37,870 nucleotides of DNA from Sulfurivirga sp964427185 (lineage in GTDB: Bacteria; Pseudomonadota; Gammaproteobacteria; Thiomicrospirales; Thiomicrospiraceae), in the NCBI GenBank assembly GCA_964427185.1, contig CAYRSN010000013.1:1-37870 (forward strand). Reading direction: 5' to 3'. The position numbers and the translations under genes were made by a program. The stretch's first letter is position 1. Every line of letters begins with the position of its first letter. The notes under the pieces are model-generated. The model worked only from the letters and a program-made list of their open reading frames with translations, was not told the origin of the DNA and made no database searches. Positions 15,289-23,810 of the stretch are shown here, piece by piece.

Positions 15289-15993
15289 ATGATGAAAATA
15301 CGAGGTTTTACCCTGGTCGAGTTGGCCATTGTGCTGGTGATTATTGGGGTCTTGCTGACCATGGGGCTGCAGAATCTGGGTGCGCTTTATGAGCAAAAGC
15401 AAAATAAAACCTCTCAGGTGCGCCTTAAGCAGGCCAAGGAGGCTTTGCTGGAATTTGTAAAGGTAAACGGTTATTTGCCCTGCCCTTCGGAAACGATTGC
15501 GGATGGAAACAACACCACAAGTGGCAATGCATGTAAGGTGACAAAAGGTTATCTGCCTTGGCGGGTGTTAGGGCTGACGCAGGCGCAGGCGATGGATAGC
15601 TATGGGCATCCATTGACTTATGTAGTGAATGGCAAAGTGACAGAAAGCGGTGAGGTTTGCAATCCTGCTTCGTCGGCAAGTTATTTCTGTGAAAATCGGG
15701 TATTTACCTTAAGCACACCACCAACGGCAAATGCACCAGATAGTGCGAATTTGACGGTGAAACTTCACACGGATCATGATCAGGTTTTGGCTGAACAGGT
15801 GAGTGTGGTGGTGATTGCCCATAATCTGCGCCCCTGTAATGCACCAGATTTGTCAGGTGATGAGCAGGCGAACTGTACAAATGTGCCGAATAGTTCAGGG
15901 GCTGAATATTATGGTGAGGGTTATACTGAAACGTTTGATGATCAATATATCACAATACACGGCAATGAGATTAAGGCGGCAGCAGGACTTTAG
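15289..15993 (+). CDS. Type IV minor prepilin / pseudopilin
   Basis: A 234-residue prepilin. ATG 15289 (or the next codon, ATG 15292) is used because AGAGGG (15278-15283) lies just upstream and the short leader MMKIRG fits type IV prepilins. The mature N-terminus FTLVELAIVLVIIGVLL has Glu5. The segment NGYLPCPSETIADGN (60-74) followed by CKVTKGYLPWRVLGL (82-96) is shared in pattern with the minor pilin at 26796-27653. The C-terminal half has several further cysteines. It lies between the two competing hairpins and the OmpA-like gene, 4 bp upstream of the latter, so the two are likely one transcription unit. MshC/MshO-like role is an inference. Confidence 0.85.
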   Translation: MMKIRGFTLVELAIVLVIIGVLLTMGLQNLGALYEQKQNKTSQVRLKQAKEALLEFVKVNGYLPCPSETIADGNNTTSGNACKVTKGYLPWRVLGLTQAQAMDSYGHPLTYVVNGKVTESGEVCNPASSASYFCENRVFTLSTPPTANAPDSANLTVKLHTDHDQVLAEQVSVVVIAHNLRPCNAPDLSGDEQANCTNVPNSSGAEYYGEGYTETFDDQYITIHGNEIKAAAGL

Positions 15994-15997
15994 GGGA

Positions 15998-16699
15998 ATG
16001 AAACAAATAAAAGGAACTTTTATCACAGCGGCATTGGCCGCTGTTTTTTTAAGTGGCGCTGTCTGGGCGGGTGACCAAGATGGAGATGGCGTGCCGGATG
16101 CACAGGATGCTTGCCCTTACACACAGCCGGATGTGCAGGTGGATGTGCTGGGCTGTGGCTTGGATGGAGACGGGGATGGTGTTATTGATGCCAGAGATCT
16201 GTGCCCGGGTATCCCGCAGCAAATGGCGGCAGATGAAACGGGATGCCCGCAACCTTTGGTGCGTAAGGTGTTTTATGGTGTATATGCGGCAGGACGTGTG
16301 CACCTGTCTGAGCCCGAGCGCAGGGAGTATGTGCGGCGACTAAAACAGTGGCTGATGCAGGTGCAGGCTTTAGCAGCGGAAAATCGGATTCTGGTCAAAG
16401 TGGCAACGGATCGTGTAGGCTGTCAGGCGGATAATTTGAAGCTTGCATGGATGCGGGCGATGGATTTTCGCCAGCTTTTGATGGCAGCGGGTGTGCCGCC
16501 TGAGCGCATCTGGATGTTGGGTTTGGGAGAGCGTTATCCGCTGTCCGATGAAGTGATGCAGGCGCATGACCGGCGAGTGATATTGGAGGTGCGTTCAGCA
16601 GCATCGCCCTTGCCTGAGGGGGCGGCACAGCAGATCCCTCAGGCGGTGAAGCGGCACCGCCGTACACCGGGGCAGTGCCCACAGGCGGATTGGCGATAG
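15998..16699 (+). CDS. Exported protein with two thrombospondin type 3-like Ca loops and an OmpA-like domain
   Basis: Start ATG 15998 gives 233 residues with a Sec signal peptide (about 1-24, cleavage after VWA). Two Ca-binding-type loops follow: DQDGDGVPDAQDACP (26-40) and DGDGDGVIDARDLCP (56-70). The C-terminal part (about 118-195) resembles an OmpA peptidoglycan-binding domain: ILVKVATDRVG, then N..LAWMRAMDFRQLL...GVPPERIWMLGLGERYP and HDRRVILEVR, although the usual GHTD glycine is missing. It is predicted to be periplasmic or outer-membrane associated and to grip the cell wall. Four bases after the minor pilin stop, so probably part of the pilus or surface module. Ends 7 bp before the convergent mshK-like gene. 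Confidence 0.82.
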   Translation: MKQIKGTFITAALAAVFLSGAVWAGDQDGDGVPDAQDACPYTQPDVQVDVLGCGLDGDGDGVIDARDLCPGIPQQMAADETGCPQPLVRKVFYGVYAAGRVHLSEPERREYVRRLKQWLMQVQALAAENRILVKVATDRVGCQADNLKLAWMRAMDFRQLLMAAGVPPERIWMLGLGERYPLSDEVMQAHDRRVILEVRSAASPLPEGAAQQIPQAVKRHRRTPGQCPQADWR

Positions 16700-16706
16700 C
16701 GATATG

Positions 16707-17186
16707 TTATGGGCGATGAGGTGTGATCAGCTGCCCGAGGCGGAGGGTTTTGATAGCACCTTTGATAGATAGGCGGCAGCGGTCGGGTGTGCACTGAAGC
16801 ACGCGCGCTTGAGGGTAAAGCTGCCGTAATGGAATAAAGCGGTTACCGGTAAACAGCATGAGCATCTGGGGGGAAGACTCTGGATAGTAGAAGCCGTAGA
16901 TGCGGTATTGTTTGATAGGCTTTTTGCCGTCCCCCTTGGTGTTTTGCGGCAGTTTATATAGCTTTTGAATCAGCTCGCGTCTGAGGGTTTCGGCATGCAG
17001 GCGCTGCTGGGGGGTGCGCATCAGTTTGGGTAGCTGTTTGATTTCAGCCGGGATTGTCTGAGGCGGAAGGTGATTCTGAATCAGTTGTTCAAATTGTAGG
17101 GGCGCTTTTTGCGTCACGGCTGCGAGGACAGTCAGGTTCCAGCCACTGCATAAAAACAGGCAAACATACCGAAAGGATCGTTTCAT
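16707..17186 (-). CDS. mshK: MSHA biogenesis protein MshK-like
   Basis: A 159-residue exported protein with an N-terminal signal (MKRSFRYVCLFLCSGWNLTVLAA). The C-terminal part (IYGFYYPESSPQMLMLFTGNRFIPL, then a QARVLQCTPDRCRLSIKGAIKTLRLGQ-type stretch) is a small beta domain of the kind found in MshK/PilP proteins that link the inner-membrane platform to the secretin. Its start overlaps the mshJ stop (ATGA) and it is last in the operon. Sequence conservation of this family is low, so the name rests mainly on position, size and topology. Confidence 0.65.
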   Translation of the reverse strand: MKRSFRYVCLFLCSGWNLTVLAAVTQKAPLQFEQLIQNHLPPQTIPAEIKQLPKLMRTPQQRLHAETLRRELIQKLYKLPQNTKGDGKKPIKQYRIYGFYYPESSPQMLMLFTGNRFIPLRQLYPQARVLQCTPDRCRLSIKGAIKTLRLGQLITPHRP

Positions 17187-17899
17187 GGGGTGCTATCCTG
17201 TTGCAAGGAGGGAGTGGAAACGGTCGATGCACCCTGCGGAGCGGGTGCATGGTAAATATTAAAGCTGCAATTTATCTGAATAAAGGGCAGGTCTTTTTGT
17301 TGTGCCAGTGTCTGCAGGATTATCTGTTGCAGGGGCGTTTCAGATGTTTCTGTTGGAGGTTGAGGTGTGCGCTCGTTCGTAGAGGAGGTGCTGTTTTGCC
17401 AGGTGCAGTGCCGCCAGTCAACAAAAGGGGTCATGTGTTGGCGTATGGCATCATACAGCTGCAACGGCTCCAGCTCTGTATAGCCGCGGAGTGTAACATC
17501 CAGCCGGGTTTTTTTTATCAGTTCAGAACCTTTTAAGGGGCGTGCGGGATAGAGGGTTGCCTGCATGTCTGGCAGTAGCCAGGCGCTGGCATGCAGTAGC
17601 AGCATGTCGATCCACTGTGCGCGTGTGGGCGTTTTGAAAAGCCCCATGGCGGATAATAAGGTGAGGTCTTTTTGTGCATTCAGTATGTTCTGATAGGCAC
17701 TGTAAAGCTGTTTCAGCTGACGCTGTTGTTTTTTTAAAGTATTCAGTTTTTTTTCATAGGCGGTGACAGCCTGGCGTGTCTGCTCGTATTGCCAATACAG
17801 TAAAGGAGGGAGGAGCAGCAGGGTACTGATTAAGGCTATGATCACCGGTGACAGCCAGGCCTTGATCAGTGTTTTGTGATAAGTGCTGTGGATATTCAT
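17183..17899 (-). CDS. mshJ: MSHA biogenesis protein MshJ-like (PilO family role)
   Basis: ATG 17899 overlaps the preceding stop (ATGA) and gives 238 residues. One membrane helix near the N-terminus (about 12-36, LIKAWLSPVIIALISTLLLLPPLLYW) is followed by a coiled-coil stretch (AVTAYEKKLNTLKKQQRQLKQL) and a periplasmic domain. This is the bitopic architecture of MshJ/PilO/GspM, which with MshI forms the inner-membrane alignment complex. The C-terminus is Ser/Pro/Thr-rich. Named by architecture and operon position. Confidence 0.7.
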   Translation of the reverse strand: MNIHSTYHKTLIKAWLSPVIIALISTLLLLPPLLYWQYEQTRQAVTAYEKKLNTLKKQQRQLKQLYSAYQNILNAQKDLTLLSAMGLFKTPTRAQWIDMLLLHASAWLLPDMQATLYPARPLKGSELIKKTRLDVTLRGYTELEPLQLYDAIRQHMTPFVDWRHCTWQNSTSSTNERTPQPPTETSETPLQQIILQTLAQQKDLPFIQINCSFNIYHAPAPQGASTVSTPSLQQDSTP

Positions 17900-19431
17900 G
17901 GTTGTGGCTGCTCCCACACATAGTTAACGCGCAGGGTAAAGTCCAGTGTTGCGGGCATTAGCATATCAGGTGTGACAGGCTGTTGCCGGGTGCCTGCCGC
18001 ATCAATTGGTAAGGCGATCAATTGGGCTTCCGTTATATGAGGCTGGTTGCGGATATGCCGGGTGATTTGGTTAATCCGCTCCATGCTTTTCTGATAGGTT
18101 AAAGGGGGAGGCGAAAGCTGGAGCTTAAGGGTGATGACGGCATGAGGTGCGGAAGCTTTCTCTGGTGTGGCCTTTTCAATCTGGATGCTAAGTGGTGTCA
18201 GTGCTTGATAGGGTGCCAGCGCCTGTGCGAGCTGTTTGAGGATGGGATACAGTGGGGTGGCCTGAATATCTGCATGCAGTGTGACAGCTTCTTTGGAGAG
18301 CTGTGAGATCTGTTCAAGGTTGAGTTGAGTATTGATTAAGGGCTTGAGCTGTTTATAGGCCTGTTGAACCTGGTGAATATGCGCTTCCACCTGAGGGACC
18401 AGACGTTGATGGGCATGCTGTTGGGCAAGCAGCCAGATGCCGCCTGTGACGGCAGCAGTGAAGATGCTCGCTGTGGTCACCCAGAGCGCAGTACGGAGAC
18501 CATAAATTGTGCGGGCGACTTTAATGGGTGTCAGCGGATAGCTTTGGGTGGATTTTCGCCGGTTGAGTTGTGTGAGAGAGGTTGCCAAATCGGAAGTTTC
18601 CGGCAGATTGAAATACTGATGCAAGGGATGCGTTTTAAGTGCAGCAGTTTTGTTTTGAGGCCAGTGATGCTGCTCCTGAAGTTGCGCAACAAGGGACTGT
18701 AAGGTGGTAGTATCAAGTTTTGCTGAGGGCTGGCTGTGGAGGTGCAGAAATGAAAAAGGGGTGCCGCTTTGCACAATGCGTTCGTTATAAAGGTAGCGAA
18801 TGGTCAGGTTTAACTCCTGGGCCAGGCTGTCCTGAAGGATTTCTGTAGCGATATTCAGCTTACGGTACAGGTGAATGCGGCGATTTAAAAAAGCATACAG
18901 GTAAAGCGTATGATGGTTTTCCAGGAGCACCATATGGGCATCCGCAGGCAGATGAGGGCGTAGGTGTTTTTCCAGTAAACGTGTGACAGAAACACACTTG
19001 AGTGTTAAGGTGCCGTTTTGTTCAATGGCTTCTTGCAGTGCCTCCAATAAGGGAGAACGGGTCAGGTTGAAAATTCTGAGCTGTTTTTCCGACTTTTCTT
19101 GGGTTGGTCGCGGTGGTAGCTCATCGATGAGATAAGCCAGACTAGCTGTATGGTCGATGGTTTGCCTTAACCTGACTTTTATGGCATCGGCTTTTTCCCA
19201 GGGCAGCACTTTTGGCAGTGAGGCGAACAGGATTTCTTCTTCTTGTACATCAAGCAGGATATGGCAGCGACCCTGACGTGGAATGTGAGCAAGTGCTTGA
19301 CCGAGCTCGGAGGCTAAAGCCTCCGGCATCTGGGGTGTATGCTCCGTTTTATACAGGCTTTCTACTCTGTGCCTGCGGGCTTGCAGCAGGTGGAGTTGTT
19401 CATTGCTAATATAAAGTGTATAAGGTTTCAT
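17896..19431 (-). CDS. mshI: MSHA biogenesis protein MshI-like (PilM-PilN fusion type)
   Basis: A 511-residue protein with a large cytoplasmic actin-like (PilM/GspL-type) N-terminal region up to about 310. One membrane helix follows at about 313-336 (ending TGGIWLLAQQ), with a periplasmic coiled coil and ferredoxin-like region after it (VEAHIHQVQQAYKQLKPL, then HAVITLKLQLSPPP). Such a single-chain PilM+PilN organisation matches MshI or GspL. It recruits the assembly ATPase to the platform. The next gene (mshJ) overlaps its stop. The N-terminal part is divergent, so the assignment leans on architecture and neighbours. Confidence 0.75.
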   Translation of the reverse strand: MKPYTLYISNEQLHLLQARRHRVESLYKTEHTPQMPEALASELGQALAHIPRQGRCHILLDVQEEEILFASLPKVLPWEKADAIKVRLRQTIDHTASLAYLIDELPPRPTQEKSEKQLRIFNLTRSPLLEALQEAIEQNGTLTLKCVSVTRLLEKHLRPHLPADAHMVLLENHHTLYLYAFLNRRIHLYRKLNIATEILQDSLAQELNLTIRYLYNERIVQSGTPFSFLHLHSQPSAKLDTTTLQSLVAQLQEQHHWPQNKTAALKTHPLHQYFNLPETSDLATSLTQLNRRKSTQSYPLTPIKVARTIYGLRTALWVTTASIFTAAVTGGIWLLAQQHAHQRLVPQVEAHIHQVQQAYKQLKPLINTQLNLEQISQLSKEAVTLHADIQATPLYPILKQLAQALAPYQALTPLSIQIEKATPEKASAPHAVITLKLQLSPPPLTYQKSMERINQITRHIRNQPHITEAQLIALPIDAAGTRQQPVTPDMLMPATLDFTLRVNYVWEQPQP

Positions 19432-19436
19432 AGGAT

Positions 19437-20645
19437 TTATATGTCAAGGTTGCTGAGCGTATCGTATATGGGCATCAAAGTGGCGGCCATCAGCCACAGT
19501 ACAATGCCTGCCAGTATCAGCGTCAGCAAAGGCTCAATGGCGGGCTCGATCTTTTCAATCATCTCTTTGGCTTCTCGGTCGTAAAAGTATCGAATATTGC
19601 GCAGGCTTTCGTCCAGCTGCCCGGTTTCTTCTCCGGCCTTAAGCATATAGGTGGCCAATACCGGCATCAGCTGGCTGACACGAAATGCGGCATGAATCAG
19701 TTCTCCTGCTTCAATCTGTTGTTGCGCCATATCGATACGGGCTTCTATGCAGCGGTTGGAGACAACATTGCGGGCGGTTTTCAGGCCGTTTGAGAAAGGA
19801 ATTCCCGCACTGTAAAGCGCTGCCAGTACGGAGCTCATCCGTGCCAGCTTAATGCGGTGCATAATTTTCCCTATTAACGGTAGCTTAAGGAGCAGGCAGT
19901 CCGTGCGGTAATGAAAGGATGGAGACTTTCTGCGCAGGTATTTGAGCAATAATATCATCACAAAAGGGGTGATCAGTATCAGCAGAATATTACTCTGCAC
20001 AAAGTTGGAGGTAGCAATGAGAGATGTGGTGGCAATGCCCAGCTCACCGCCCATTTGCTGAATAAACTGGATCAGCTGCGGCACTACAAACAGCATCATG
20101 ACTAAGGTCACAGCTAGTACGACTACTGAGACAATAGCAGGATAGATAGTAATCTTTTTAGCCTTGGCGGCCAGTTCATCTTCCCATTTGAGCATTTCTT
20201 CCAGCTCTTTAAGTACCTGATCCAGCTGGCCAGTGCGCTCACCGACATGAATCATGGCGTGATAAACCTGGTTGAAGATACCGGGGTGCACCCCAATAGC
20301 ATCGCTGAAAGTCTGCCCGCGCTGAATATCTCGTGTCAGTGCGCCTAAAAGCTCTTTCATTTCGGGTTCTTCAAACGCTTCATAAAGCGCCTGTAAGACG
20401 TTGAGTAGCGGCACCCCGGCGGCCAGGAGCTGCTGCATCTGAGCGGTGAAGGTGATCAGCTGCTTGCGGGTAACGGCACTTTTGGTGAATGAAAAAAGCA
20501 GTGACGGCTTATCCGGGCGGATGGAGATGATTTCAATGCCCAATTTTTCCAGCTGTGCAATGATGCGCTCTTCTGAGGTATCGTCAATAATGCCCTGAAT
20601 GCGCCTGCCCTGTTTGTCAATGCCGGTATAGCGAAACTTAGCCAT
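19437..20645 (-). CDS. mshG: Pilus inner-membrane platform protein MshG (PilC/GspF family)
   Basis: A 402-residue polytopic platform protein on which pilins are extracted and polymerised. It starts with FRYTGIDKQGRRIQGIIDD, contains the two duplicated GspF domains (TFTAQMQQLLAAGVPLLNVL near 66-85 and SSVLAALYSAGIPFSNGLK near 272-290), and has paired family motifs GERTGQLDQVL and AGEETGQLDESL. Membrane helices lie around 168-192, 215-235 and 370-392. It overlaps mshE by 8 bp. Family is secure; the MSHA label comes from the operon. Confidence 0.93.
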   Translation of the reverse strand: MAKFRYTGIDKQGRRIQGIIDDTSEERIIAQLEKLGIEIISIRPDKPSLLFSFTKSAVTRKQLITFTAQMQQLLAAGVPLLNVLQALYEAFEEPEMKELLGALTRDIQRGQTFSDAIGVHPGIFNQVYHAMIHVGERTGQLDQVLKELEEMLKWEDELAAKAKKITIYPAIVSVVVLAVTLVMMLFVVPQLIQFIQQMGGELGIATTSLIATSNFVQSNILLILITPFVMILLLKYLRRKSPSFHYRTDCLLLKLPLIGKIMHRIKLARMSSVLAALYSAGIPFSNGLKTARNVVSNRCIEARIDMAQQQIEAGELIHAAFRVSQLMPVLATYMLKAGEETGQLDESLRNIRYFYDREAKEMIEKIEPAIEPLLTLILAGIVLWLMAATLMPIYDTLSNLDI

Positions 20646-22353
20646 GGGTCTGCTGCTGCATGGTTTCTGTAAAATCGATCACGCGGGTCGCTTCTTCCAG
20701 GCTTGTGACACCATTGAGGATTTTAACAGCGGCGGCCTTATGCAATGGCTGGAAGCCGAAATTCAGTGCCGTTTGCTCCAGTGTATTCCAGTCTGCGCCT
20801 TGAAGAATCAGCTCGTCAAGCGTTTTATTCATTCTGAGAATCTCCATGATGGCAACCCGCCCTTTATAGCCTGTGTGGTTGCAGTGTTCGCAGCCTTGTG
20901 CGCGATAAATACTTACTTGCTCATCATCTGCCAGTGAAAGCAGGCGCTTTTCGATTGGATCGGGTGCATAGGGGGTTTTGCAGAACTCACAGAGTTTACG
21001 CACCAGACGCTGAGCGATAATGCCAATAATATTGGTGGCAATCACAGAGGTGTGTACGCCCAGATCCAGCAGCCGGGGAAAGGCACCAATAGCGGAGTTG
21101 GTATGCAGGGAGGCCATGACCTGGTGGCCGGTCATGGCTGCACGGAAGGCCATTTCCGCCGTATCTGCATCACGTACCTCACCGACCAGGATCACATCAG
21201 GATCCTGACGCAGCAGGGTGCGTATGCCGTTAGCAAAGGTCAGGCCGATTTCTTCATTGACCTGTGTCTGACGGATGAGCTCCAGTTGGTATTCCACTGG
21301 ATCTTCCAGGGTCATGATGTTAATGGCGGTATCATTGCGCTCATTCAGAATACTGTATAGCGTGGTGGTTTTACCGGAGCCTGTGGGACCGGTGATCAGA
21401 ATAATGCCTTCAGGCTTGGCCATCATCAGCTGGAGTTGCTGCACCTGTTCGGTTTCCAGCCCAAGCTGCACCAGAGGCACAATCCCGGCTTCCTTATCCA
21501 GAATACGCAGGACGATATTTTCACCGTGCAGTGTAGGCAGGGTGGAGACACGGAAAAAGATGCGTCGGCCATGGACGATCATCTCCATACGGCCGTCCTG
21601 AGGCAGGCGAGTTTCGGTCATATCCATTTCCGAAAGCACTTTAATACGTACGGCCATGCCGGACCAGAATGCCTTATGGAGCAAGTGTTGTTGCTGTAAG
21701 ACACCGTCAATACGGTAGCGAATACGGATAAAGTGTTCTTCCGGCTCCATGTGAATATCGGAGGCTTTCAGCTTGACGGCCTCTGCAATGATGGCATTGA
21801 CCAGGCGTACAAGTGGGTGGGTTTCTTCAATGTTATCACCAATGGGCTGGAGATTTTGCTGTGCGTTGACAAGCTCATCAATAACACTGTCCAGATCCAG
21901 AGCAAAACCGTAGAAGCGGTCAATGGCATTGAGTAGATCCTGTCGAGATGTGGCGACAGGTACAAGCTTGATATCAGGGTTGCCGATGAGGCGCTTAAGC
22001 CGGTCAAGCAGCAGGATGTTGTCTGGCTCCGTTAAGGCAATCTGAAGGGTATTGCCCTCCAGGCTAAGTGGCAGAGCGGGGGTTTTTCGGGCGGTGTCTT
22101 CCGGCAGCAGGCGTAATGCTTCATGATCTGGCACCATTCGGGAAAGGTCGACATATTTAATGCCAAAAATATCCCCGATAACCCGTTGCGCCTCTTGCTC
22201 ACTGATAAATCCCAAGTCTACGACGACTTGCCCCAGCTTTTTACCGCTGATTTTCTGCTCAACAAGGGCGACTTTAAGTTGTTCATGGTCGATCAGACCG
22301 GAATCAATCAGAATGTCACCGATGCGTTTGGGTTTTTGACTGGGTTGAATCAT
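20638..22353 (-). CDS. mshE: Pilus assembly ATPase MshE (PilB/GspE family)
   Basis: The hexameric ATPase that powers pilus extension, 571 residues. The N-terminal MshEN domain has a 24-residue c-di-GMP motif from R10 to Q33 (RIGDILIDSGLI...LVEQ). A second copy starting at Lys39 (KLGQVVVDLGFIS) lacks the Arg and the final Gln. Walker A is GPTGSGKT (322-329), Walker B region DPDVILVGEVRD (384-395), with the Asp and His boxes present. A tetracysteine zinc motif (CEFC...CEHC) follows. It overlaps mshG and mshN. Binding of c-di-GMP is a prediction from the first motif. Confidence 0.94.
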   Translation of the reverse strand: MIQPSQKPKRIGDILIDSGLIDHEQLKVALVEQKISGKKLGQVVVDLGFISEQEAQRVIGDIFGIKYVDLSRMVPDHEALRLLPEDTARKTPALPLSLEGNTLQIALTEPDNILLLDRLKRLIGNPDIKLVPVATSRQDLLNAIDRFYGFALDLDSVIDELVNAQQNLQPIGDNIEETHPLVRLVNAIIAEAVKLKASDIHMEPEEHFIRIRYRIDGVLQQQHLLHKAFWSGMAVRIKVLSEMDMTETRLPQDGRMEMIVHGRRIFFRVSTLPTLHGENIVLRILDKEAGIVPLVQLGLETEQVQQLQLMMAKPEGIILITGPTGSGKTTTLYSILNERNDTAINIMTLEDPVEYQLELIRQTQVNEEIGLTFANGIRTLLRQDPDVILVGEVRDADTAEMAFRAAMTGHQVMASLHTNSAIGAFPRLLDLGVHTSVIATNIIGIIAQRLVRKLCEFCKTPYAPDPIEKRLLSLADDEQVSIYRAQGCEHCNHTGYKGRVAIMEILRMNKTLDELILQGADWNTLEQTALNFGFQPLHKAAAVKILNGVTSLEEATRVIDFTETMQQQTHG

Positions 22354-23810
22354 TGCTGTTCCAGCACTTTTTGGTAGAGGGTATTGATGGTTTGAAGTGA
22401 AATCAAGCTGTTTGTATTCAAATAGCGAGTGCTTTGTGCCAGTAGCTGAGCGGCTGTTTCATAGGTGCCCTCCTGATAATACAGATAGGCGCGCAGATAA
22501 AGCAGCTCTGCTGTAGGCGTATGGTTAATGAGCCGATCCAGCAGGGCGGCTGCTTTTTTAGACTGTTGGTGTTGAATCAGGTTTTGTGCGGCATAAAAGC
22601 CGATGACGGGGTCTTGTGCAAACCTTTGTGCCAGTAGATACAGCTCGGGGTTGTTGCGTTGTTGGTAGATATTGGCCAGTAATCGGGCAAGTTTCAGGTT
22701 GTCGGGGTTTTGCTTATAAAAGCGCTCAGCGGCATATTGTGCCTTGATCCATTTATCCTGTTGAATCAGTATCCAAGTGTAAAGGGGCTGAAGTGCTACA
22801 GGTATTTGGCTGGGAGGGTAGCGGGTTTCGATTAGCTGCTGGGCGGCAGCCAGTTTTCCTGCATGGATGAGCGCTAGCGCCTGTTCCTTAACAGAGGGCT
22901 GTGCCTGGATCTTCATGGTTTTTTCAGGTGGAGACGCGGCGGCTGTTTTAGGTGCGGGCGCAGGCTGTTTGCGTGGCACGGTTTCGGGGGATGACGGCGA
23001 GGGAGGAATCGCTGCCTGTTGCGCAGGCGGTGTGGTAGCAGGTGCTTGTGTTGAAGCAGAGGGCAGAGCTTGCTTTACGGGAGGCTGTGTGACGACAGTT
23101 GTAGCGTCCGTTTCAGGCAAGGCCGGGATTTGAGGTGCTGGCGGCAGGTTTTCCTGAATATGGCGACTATATAAATAACTGTAAAGCAACAAGGCTGCAC
23201 TGATCAAAACGGAAACGCTGATGAGCGAAAGACTGGTTATATAGGGGGAGCGTTTTGAGGCGTGTGTGAATGTCTGCTCCGGGATGGCGGCATCGTTCAG
23301 CAGGGCAGCAGTTTTGTCAGTTGATGCAGTGTCTGCTGGTGATGCAGTTAAGGAATGTGTTTTATCATCGGGTGTCTGCTCTGGGGGGGAGGCAGGCTCG
23401 GGGGATTCGAGCAGTGACAGAGCAGCAGGTTCCGCAGGTGTGGTTTGTGGTTGTATCTGATCTGTGTGTGCAGCCGCATCAGTTTCGGAAGAAGACGCAT
23501 GCTGCTGTGCATGCCCGCTATGGGAGGTGGGTGGTGCTTCCGAAGGTGTAGATGCCGGCGCGGCGGTTGCGGGCTGTGTTTCAGGCTCAATTAGGTTAAG
23601 CGTAAGTGCGGTCGGATCGTTTTGTTCAGGTAAGGTAACAGGCGCTTCGGTATCTGTTTTTTCCGTAGCAGGGGGCTTGGCCGTAATGGCGAGTGTCAGA
23701 GTATCTTCCGTGGCAGCAGGTGCATCAGCCGAAGGTTGGTTGGTTGCGTTGTCGGCGTGTGCTTTTTTTTCCTGTTCTGCTTGTTTCAGTGCATCCAGCA
23801 GAATGCTCAT
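22350..23810 (-). CDS. mshN: MSHA biogenesis protein MshN-like TPR protein
   Basis: A 486-residue bitopic protein. The N-terminus MSILLDALKQAEQEKKA is typical of MshN/GspB-type proteins. It continues with a long Pro/Thr/Ala-rich cytoplasmic stretch, one membrane helix (about 197-217, SLSLISVSVLISAALLLYSY), a second low-complexity Pro/Gln region, and a TPR-like C-terminal half (about 310-486, with ALALIHAGKLAAAQQLIETR and AAALLDRLINHTPTAELLYLRAY-like pairs). Probably assists secretin assembly or periplasmic alignment. The start overlaps mshL (ATGA) and the stop overlaps mshE. Confidence 0.82.
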   Translation of the reverse strand: MSILLDALKQAEQEKKAHADNATNQPSADAPAATEDTLTLAITAKPPATEKTDTEAPVTLPEQNDPTALTLNLIEPETQPATAAPASTPSEAPPTSHSGHAQQHASSSETDAAAHTDQIQPQTTPAEPAALSLLESPEPASPPEQTPDDKTHSLTASPADTASTDKTAALLNDAAIPEQTFTHASKRSPYITSLSLISVSVLISAALLLYSYLYSRHIQENLPPAPQIPALPETDATTVVTQPPVKQALPSASTQAPATTPPAQQAAIPPSPSSPETVPRKQPAPAPKTAAASPPEKTMKIQAQPSVKEQALALIHAGKLAAAQQLIETRYPPSQIPVALQPLYTWILIQQDKWIKAQYAAERFYKQNPDNLKLARLLANIYQQRNNPELYLLAQRFAQDPVIGFYAAQNLIQHQQSKKAAALLDRLINHTPTAELLYLRAYLYYQEGTYETAAQLLAQSTRYLNTNSLISLQTINTLYQKVLEQQ

